NCBI RefSeq assembly: GCF_900496995.4
Contig: NC_044005.1
Location: forward strand, 19,845,363 to 19,909,362
Length of the DNA: 64,000 nt
Reading direction: 5' to 3'
Source of the DNA: Aquila chrysaetos chrysaetos
Taxonomy: Eukaryota > Chordata > Aves > Accipitriformes > Accipitridae
Shown: positions 56,350 through 64,000 of the stretch, piece by piece
How positions within the stretch are numbered: the stretch's first letter is position 1
Layout of the letters: each line of letters opens with the position of its first letter
Notes under the pieces: model-generated
Told to the model about the DNA's origin: nothing
The model's input: only the letters and a program-made list of their open reading frames with translations
Databases searched by the model: none
Program-made: the position numbers and the translations under genes

Positions 56350-59300
56350 GTAAAGTCCTGGGAGAACCCTCTTTCCCCTAACAGCCCTCCGCGGCCTGGC
56401 CCCCGGGAGGCCCTTCTGCTGCCGCTCGCCTCCACACGGAGCCTTCTGCACCGTGCCGGCCCTTCCGCGCACCCCGTCGGGCCTGCTCCGGCCGCCCGCC
56501 CTCCGACACGGTAGCCCGTGCGTGCCCGCGCTGCGGAGCGGGCGCGCTCCGCCCCTGCCATGGAGTTGCGGCGTGGGCGGTGCTGGCGCTGGGGCGCGGG
56601 AGCCCGGCTGCGGCGGTCTGTGTCCAACGCCTCTGGAGGCTTGGGAGGGCGGCAGAGGGGCTCGTCTGCCCGGCCAGCCCCGCCGCCGAGAGCGCTCTGT
56701 ACGCGCCGTTTCAGAGGGTGGTGTGCTCCTCGGCCCGGGCTCCTCCCCCACGTGCAGAGTACGAGCGTACTCTGCGCAAGGCATGTCGCCGCCGGTTTGA
56801 ATAAAGTTGTCATACTTAGAATTGAAGTTACTTTCCGTGAGGTAGCTTCGGGGAGAACCCGAAATAGGGACATTCCCATAAAAATGGTGCTGGCTTCTCA
56901 TGGGCGGGTTCTCAGGTGTGTTCAGAATTGCTTGCAGCTGTCTGCGGGTAGGTGCTGGAGGCATGGCTGTAGAAATACTCGTCTTTGAAAAATACGTGTA
57001 CGTTGTCTTTGTGCGTGGTGGAGAAGGTTTGAAAGTGAGGTGGTAGGTTTTTTTTTTACCACTAGCCTTGGATAACTTAAAAAGTGTTTTCTCGTTTCCT
57101 TGCTTACTAAGCCAAATTTTAGTTGGAAAGGATATTTTTTGGAATGTCGTGAGTGAGATTATGATTCAGTTTATCATTCTTACTGTCATGGTTGCTGTCT
57201 AGCAAGTTATGCTTTTATTAAATGAGTAAAGAACCCTATCTGGGTCTCTGAAGTATGCACGTTTATTAATTCTACTGGGAGATATTTTGAACTATGCTTT
57301 TTGCTTGCCAGCTTCCACCACCCTTGAGTCTGCCCATTCTCTAGACACCACAGCAAGGGGAAACACTAAGAGAATCGTTTACCTAGGCTAAATTTCTTGC
57401 ATATTTGGTCCAGTCAGTATGATGAGTTTCTGAAGCTTTTAGCAATACAGGCTGGGGTTAGCTTCTTGTTCTAACCAGTTCTGCATTACCCCCAATGGCA
57501 TTGCAGCTGTTGATACTCAGTTTGCCAGTACAGAGATGTTCTAGCCACATTTAGGAGTTTTTCTGGTAATGACACTCGGTGCAGGGAGTAGTGGACATAG
57601 TAAGATCCCAGATTACAGCTTCTAGGAAGAGAGGAGCTGCTCTGCCAGGCAGAGGTACAGTAAAATTCTCTAGTACTAACACCTTGCTTATATTTTAAAA
57701 CTCTGGGAATTTAGCCTTTAGGTTTGTTATGCGTAGTCTGTGTCACTGCAGACCACCTGTCTGGAAGATCAAATTACACAGAAAAAGATGTTCAGACTGA
57801 CTTTTGGATCTAGATTTCAGTTATTAGCACTGTTTGAGTTACATTTTGGTCTACTGGAAGTTTTTTGTGTGAGAATTATTGACAAAACTTTAAGGAACAT
57901 AAATCGTTTGGTTTATGTTTTAGCCAATATTGTACTTGTTTTTAACAACCACATTTCAGTATAAGTCATAAAAATTAAGTATTAACTCAGAACCACATTT
58001 ATGGTGGCATATATCAAATTTCACATGTTCAGCTTGTGAGAACTTGAGAACTTGATGGGCAACTTTGGTATCTCTCTGATGGATGACTCTTTCCTCAAAG
58101 TTGATATGAAGCCGAAGTCCATCGTAATACAGAGATCACAGAGTATGTTGTATTTAACATGATATGCAAAACTGAGGTGTCTTTTGCAGTCATTTAGGAC
58201 TGCTTCGTAGTTTTATTGTAAAAGTTGAGGTAATAATGTAAATATGCTGGCCATGTTTTGTTCCTCTGACTACCTCTGTCTCATACTCTTACAAACCTTT
58301 CTAAACCATTTATAAATATAAGTGCTGCCTGAAACAGAAGTATTGCTGTAAGCTCTTTCTATCCTGGTAGATTGCTGAGTTGCAGCAACCTCCAGAATGC
58401 AAAGTAATTTTGCATATGGTTTCTTACAATTATGTTGTCAAGCTTAATTAGTTTTTGGTAGAAGATAAATTACAAATTTATCGGTATCCGTGAACAGAGC
58501 AGTGGTAATAATTAACCCTACTGACAGTAGTAAGCATTATGCACAGCGTTATTTACAGTTTGAACTATTCTACAGGTAAGATGATGCAGTGATTTTTGCT
58601 GAAAGCAGATTTTCAGGATTCTGAGATGCAACAAAAGACTTTGCGTAACTCTTAAAAATTGTCTCTGTAGACATGTACTGTAAATTTTTAATTTTTTTTT
58701 TCTTGGGAAGGTATAAAAAGAATGCCATTGGATTGCTTCTACTGTTGTGCTCATAACTGTGGATGGTAGAGTAGAACAATAACAAGTACATGCATATTAT
58801 CACAAAAGAAGTCTTTTTATGTCTTTTATTCTTTGTGTTCTTTAAGAACCTAAATCTGGTCTGTGAAATTGATAAACTTTTTAGACATCTGACAAGAAAA
58901 AATAACAAAAAATTGAAAAGGTAGAGTTTTAAAGTTTGGAATGCCTTTTGATATTTGAAATGCTTGTGTCCAGCTAACTGATTCACTGGAGATTATTTAC
59001 CAGGAAGTTTGGACTTGCATGTTGTGTAATGGAAAAAATTGTTCAGTTCTTTCCAGAGTTTTAGGTCAGTTTGATTAAATTGTTCAGAAAATACTGTAGT
59101 TGGAGAATTCTAAACATTTCCCTGGTATATCCACAGAGGCATATTCACTGTGCTACAGGGATTGGTTCTTGCAGTGTGATTCTTCAGCGTTTTAAAAAAT
59201 GCAATTTGATCTAATCTGCTCAGGTAGAACCAAGCTAGTGTCACAGTCAGGGGATTAATGTTTATGACTCCATTTCTCAAGGTGAGTTTTGCTTGGAGGC

Positions 59301-62300
59301 CTTAAAACAATAACTTAAAATACAAAAAATAAACCTTATTCTGCTTGTGCTCACTGTTGCAATCATATTGCACCAAGTTAGTGAGTGACTTCACATCTAT
59401 AAGGGAATAACAGATACTTTCAGGTAAAGTTAAGGCAAAATGATATCTTGGAAGTTAATTTCTAATAGTTAATGGTGATAATAGATGTTACTTTGCTATA
59501 TTTAAGGCAAATTTTCTATGGAAATGGATCTTATGCATGCTTGCTGTGCATCTGTCTGCCAGCCTACTTCCTCAGCCTTCCTTCTCTGTCTTCCTCCTCA
59601 GGAGTTTTAACTCTTTCAGTAAAATTTGTTGTGGTGGGAGAGAGAAATGGCAAAAGTAGAGGAGGTCTCTGAAAATCTACATTTGCTTTAGGAAAGATAA
59701 ATCTAGATAAAGTGCCACTGCTGCGAGAGAGGCTGTAACGTGAATTGACCTGTTACCAGGATAGATGGGCTTGGCAATGAGCATTTGTACATTAGCCAAC
59801 TAATAAACATCTTTGGAGATCACAATCTGACACAGCACAGGCTGCCTCTTGGCCAGCCAATAATTAAGGAATGTGGCGAAGTACTGTAGAAGGGTCTAGA
59901 GAACCCAGGTAATTCCTGAAGCTGTGGCAGTGGTGGGGAGTGTAAGTGATGGAGGACACAACTCGGAAATCCAGGCTTCATCTTTTTGTGAGCTGCAGTA
60001 TTAATTTGGTGGGAGGAGGAGGGAATGCAAAATTTGCTGACTTGCTCTTTTTTATTTAAGAATGTGGTTCTGGTCTTAGAACAGCCTTTTAAACAGGGAA
60101 ATACAAAGATACCTGCTTACCAATCTTCTGTCAGTTCAGGTGTAGCCTCTTTTCTTTAAAATGTGTTTTGTGCCTCAGGGAGATTTAAATGGTTGGTTAG
60201 CCCCATGTTTTATTGTGTCTTCTGAAACAGCTGGAGTTTTACTTCTTTCTTTGTTTTTCTTCTCTGTTCACTTTGTCAATGTGATCAATAATGCCATTTT
60301 AAAAAGAAATGTATCAGTTGCTTTCCATTTTTCAGTTTTTAAGGCTGAAGCTCTTAGTGCTGCTAAGGATCTGTATCTCCATTTGGAAGTTATTTGGCAC
60401 TGTAGTACCATAAGGCTCAAGGTTATAAAATTTAGCATACTTGTTGTATGCAAACATTTTTTTTCCTAGTTTGGGCTGGTCTGTATCTAAAGTGTTTACA
60501 CTGATGAATAATATTAAAAAATGCGTTATCTGCATTAATCTTTGGAGGACCTGATATGCTCCTGAAATCAATGAAAAAGCCTGTTTTGATGGGTACAGCA
60601 TTTAAAAAGACCTTAGATCAAGATTTTAAAAGTTAAACATCTTAGACTTTTTTCCTAATGGTCTGAATATTATAAGTCTTGAATTCTGAATATTGTCATC
60701 AACGGCTCTGTATGACTGAAGGCAAATTATTTAACTTCATTCTGCCTTCGAGCTTACTTTTTAAAAAAACGTAACCCAGTGTTTTATTAAGTATCATGAG
60801 TTTTAGTATTAATATATTTCAAGTGATTTTTGAACCATAATTCTTCATTGAAATCAATACAGAACTACCTTAAAATAAATGTATTTCTACCAAAAAATAA
60901 TACTAGTAAATGATTTGTTACACATTACAAAAGGAAACAATAATTTATTAAAAAGAAGAGAAGCTCTTAAAGGCTACAGAGAATATCTTCATGCCTGAAG
61001 TATGTCATTGGAGATCTGGCCAAAGACAAATTAGGTAAGTTTTGTGTATCTTTGGAACAGATATAATAATTTTGAGGAGATCTGTCTGGCTAATAAGTTA
61101 CAATTTTGTGCTGTTACGTGGTACACCTTTACACCAGAGAGTCTGCCAACCAGTAAATTTTTGTTTTGTTCGGTGGATCTGGGTCATACAACACAAATCA
61201 AAAACAAAGATGGATTTTTTTTTTTAAAGGGAATTAAATGTCTCCTTTATTTCTGTAAATAAATAAAAGGCTTTATGCACAGATTAGTTGCATTTACTGG
61301 AATCTGGAGTGCTCTGGGCCATTGTACTTTCTCTGAATTTGTCTCTGTTTAAGGAAGACCAGAGCGTGACCAATGAAAAAAACATTGTAGGGTTGCGGTT
61401 TGCTCCTGTGTTCCTTTACACCCTGTTTTCATTACCAAAATTAGCAGAAATAATTGTATATAAGGAAGACAATAATTTTAAAAATCAATATCACATTTAT
61501 TATACCTCAAAAATCTCAGGTATAAAGTGGCACTCGGCATACTGCGTGACATATTGAATTATTAACTCCAATTTGATTATGCAGTTATCAGGTGTATGAA
61601 TTTATTTAACTCCGGTGCGTTTTAAATATGTAGTGGTTATGGAATTATTTATGAGAAACATTTTGGTATTTCATGGAAAATACTAAATACAATTCTTCTA
61701 AGAAGTAATTCTGATTTTAGGTTGGTTCTTAATACATCTTTTACAGGATCGAAGTAAGAAATTAATTTACTGTTGCATAACACTTTATTCCCCAGCGGGG
61801 GGGAATAATTATTTTGATAGGTGAGTGAAATGTTGCTTGGATATTATCCAGCATAAATCTTTCTCCTTTAAGCTCATGAAAGGTTTTGGAATAATGCTTT
61901 GTGGTAGATTTACAGTTTTAGAATCATAGACACATACTTAAAATGAAGGCGTTTGTGCCAGGGTAGATTAATTTAAATTAAGTAGTAGATTTTTATCATA
62001 TTTTAAGTAGGCAAGTAAGGATCATGGTTTTAAGGTTTCAATTTTTATTCTAATTTTACATGAATATATCTTAAGTATTTTCCTGGAAGGGGGGAAAAAA
62101 AAAAAGCTCACGTTGATTTGCAACACAGTGGGGTAGTGTATTTGCCTTAGGTTTGGTGATTCCGATTGCCAGGCAGAAGGTTACAATAATATGCATATAT
62201 ATATGTATTATACAGCTGAATTTTTATTTTTCAGTCTCCATCCTATGTTTTGGTGAGCTGGGAAATGGTGCGTGGCAGCGTTCTGCAGTGTATTGGTTGG

Positions 62301-63160
62301 GGCGCTCGTGGGAAGGTGTGTTTTGGTCCTGACAGTGCCACAAATTGTGGGTCCTCCTCTGCATAGAGTTGCAGGAGGTTCAAGATGAACCAGGGAAGGT
62401 GGCCCTCCCCACGGAGCCTTTGGTCTTTGGTAGCAGGGGCAGTCTCTTGGGAAATGCAAAGTGGAGTTTTGCTTGATTGGATGTACTTCTTGATGGGTTT
62501 AACTTAGTTTAACAAACTGTTTTGCGGTCTGCTCCATTTTAAATCCTTTTGTGGACAACAATTCAGAGACATGAGACAGAAGAAAGAATTTTGGTATGAA
62601 GAGCTATTTCTGAAAGAAATGCTTTAGGAGGAGGAGAGATGCATGGCTTGGTGGACAATGAGTTCATGCTGTTTAAGGATTAGAGGTCAGTGGAGTCACA
62701 ACCACAAAGACAAGAGTGTGACAGGAAGAACACCGAGGCAAAAATGGTTGTAAAGAGCATGGAGAACAGGCAGGGAGACCAAATTTGTTCCTTCTGTTAT
62801 CTCCTGTGGTCTGGCACCAGAGAGGCTGCTGTTAAATTCTGTGCTTATGTGAAATAACATTTGCTGTTTAATATGTTAGAAAATTTCACATACTCAAAAG
62901 AATTCTAGAAATGAAATCTCTATGAAAATTGCTATAAAAGTTTTAATATCAGTAAAATTATGGCAAAAAAATCACCCTCCACAACCTGTCAGTATCTGAT
63001 CTTATCTGATGACTGAAATGGCTGAGGTCTAGATGCAGAATGCTTAATGCTGACTATCAGAATTAGCATCAATTAGCCTTTTTTTGCAATATTTGAAGGT
63101 CTAATGGTATTTTGGTGGTTAGAGAATCCAGTGACATGTTTTGACCTTGTATAAAACACT

Positions 63161-63228
63161 TGGGGGTTGGAACTAGATGATCTTTAAGGTCCCTTCCAAC
63201 CCAAACCATTGTATGATTCTCTGATTCT
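63161..63228 (+). mobile_element. CR1 LINE 3'-end fragment, well preserved
   Basis: Reads GGAACTAGATGATCTTTAAG followed by GTCCCTTCCAACCCAAACCA and TTGTATGATTCTCTGATTCT. This is the canonical avian CR1 tail with the ATTCT-type terminal repeat. It is cleaner than the other CR1 pieces here, so younger. Confidence 0.92.
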
Positions 63229-63385
63229 TACCAGTAATGGGTGTCCCTATCAATAAAATCGTGTTAAAAATATTTTCCATGCAGTGAATAAAGTACATTT
63301 TTTGTAAGTTTGCATAAGTTGTATTGCATTCATTAACTACACCTTTAATTTAATTATGCCCTTCTGTAATTTTTTCAATTTTACT

Positions 63386-63525
63386 CTTTAAATACGTAAA
63401 TATATATTATATATTGTATATAATAATTATAATTAATATAAATATATGAAGATACATTAGAAGATCTTATATAATTATGCATATATAACATTTATACTAT
63501 ATATAAATATATGAAGTTAGAATTT
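63386..63525. repeat. AT-only low-complexity stretch
   Basis: Irregular TATATA, ATTATA and AATATA words over about 140 bases, with no fixed unit. Confidence 0.8.
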
Positions 63526-63878
63526 TTACATGGTAAAAATTAATATTGGACAGACTTGGGTTTTTTTAAAGTATATTGCGGTGTATGAAACATTATCTGC
63601 TTTCAGTATGAACTTTTCAGTATTATTATATAGTGGGTTCTTTTAAAGCTTAGATTGATGTCAGGGGAAGATTCCAGCTCCTAAATATTTTACCTCATTA
63701 CAACCTAGTGTTCTACTAAATGGAAATTTCATGGACTGCTTTCTGATATGCTCAATTATTACACATGACTTAGTGACATTTGCCACGAATTTAGCCGTCT
63801 GCTGACTAGATTAACCCCCAACTTTAAAAAGCACAGCAAGCTAATTTGTATTGATTTCACACTTTTCTTTACCTGCAG

Positions 63879-63987
63879 AATTGGACTGGCTTAGTAACCC
63901 AAGCTTCTCTACGGAAGATGCACTATTACTGCATCAGCGTGCTACAGAAGTTGCAAATCTCATCCCTGAAAAATCACCACTAATAAG
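63879..63987 (+). CDS. NRDE2: NRDE2 coding exon 2 (partial gene)
   Basis: 109 bases after the acceptor TACCTGCAG, with donor GTAGAA. In frame with exon 1 it reads E(split)-LDWLSNPSFSTEDALLLHQ, then RATEVANLIPEKSPLI and two bases of an Arg codon. The ELDWLSNPSF block is the conserved N-terminal signature of NRDE2. After it the sequence diverges from human, as expected for the low-complexity N-terminal region. The rest of the gene lies beyond 64000. Confidence 0.92.
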
Positions 63988-64000
63988 GTAGAATATACTT

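Larger units (their letters stand above)
56030..56800. promoter_or_regulatory. NRDE2: CpG island at the NRDE2 promoter
   Basis: CpG-dense sequence around the NRDE2 start codon with no TATA box but with YY1 and ZNF143 motifs, typical of housekeeping promoters. Minus-strand frames of 278 and 330 codons across it are composition effects. Confidence 0.85.
56350..63878 (+). other. NRDE2: NRDE2 intron 1
   Basis: A 7.5-kb intron from GTAAAG to TACCTGCAG. The first 450 bases continue the CpG island, and the rest is AT-rich. It contains a CR1 tail (63161-63228) and an AT-only stretch (about 63386-63525). A GC-richer patch lies at 62230-62460. No other gene is recognised inside. Confidence 0.88.

Noticed and set aside
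55887-56964. 278- and 330-codon minus-strand frames over the NRDE2 promoter
   Set aside because: They run antisense through the NRDE2 first exon and CpG island, in two phases at once, with no family match.

Overview
The window is vertebrate nuclear DNA, almost certainly avian. Most of it is AT-rich noncoding sequence broken by CpG islands. It carries CR1 LINE tails, solo LTRs of bird-type endogenous retroviruses with intact 5-bp target duplications, and an old ERV pol relic. Two protein-coding genes are recognisable, placed head to head: CALM1 (calmodulin) on the minus strand, complete, with six coding exons between 10041 and 18416; and NRDE2 on the plus strand, with its first two coding exons at 56271-56349 and 63879-63987, the rest lying beyond the right edge. 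From memory, human 14q32.11 has the same divergent NRDE2/CALM1 order. That neighbourhood is what identifies this calmodulin copy as CALM1, because the protein alone cannot separate the three vertebrate calmodulin genes.

Layout from left to right. 1-6.6 kb is noncoding sequence downstream of CALM1 with two solo LTRs (1077-1660 and 2989-3568). 6.6-10.04 kb is the probable long CALM1 3' UTR, with a proximal cluster of poly(A) hexamers (9.18, 9.11 and 8.97 kb) and a distal one (6.63 kb). 10.04-18.53 kb is the CALM1 gene, starting in a large CpG island (about 17.15-19.32 kb) with a TATA box on the minus strand. 19.3-56 kb is the divergent intergenic interval. It holds an orphan CpG island at 27.3-28.0 kb with paired inverted CCAAT boxes, a decayed class-III-like ERV pol on the minus strand (about 32.0-35.9 kb) split by a 1,147-bp solo LTR, an inverted solo LTR (43031-43471), a solo LTR matching the one at 2989 (49236-49817), and several CR1 relics. 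56.0-56.8 kb is the NRDE2 CpG island, with a YY1-ZNF143-YY1 motif group just before the start codon. The remainder is NRDE2 intron 1 and exon 2.

Calmodulin is the Ca2+ sensor of the cell. NRDE2 is a nuclear partner of the MTR4 RNA helicase in RNA surveillance. Nothing in the window suggests that the two act in one pathway; they are neighbours with separate CpG-island promoters about 38 kb apart. I found no tRNA, rRNA, CRISPR array or operon-like system and no convincing new protein-coding gene. The many other open frames, including a 900-codon frame across the CALM1 CpG island, look like chance products of GC-rich or repeat sequence. The observations most worth following are the orphan CpG island, the nested and twinned LTRs, the tandem poly(A) choice of CALM1 and possible divergent transcription at the CpG islands.
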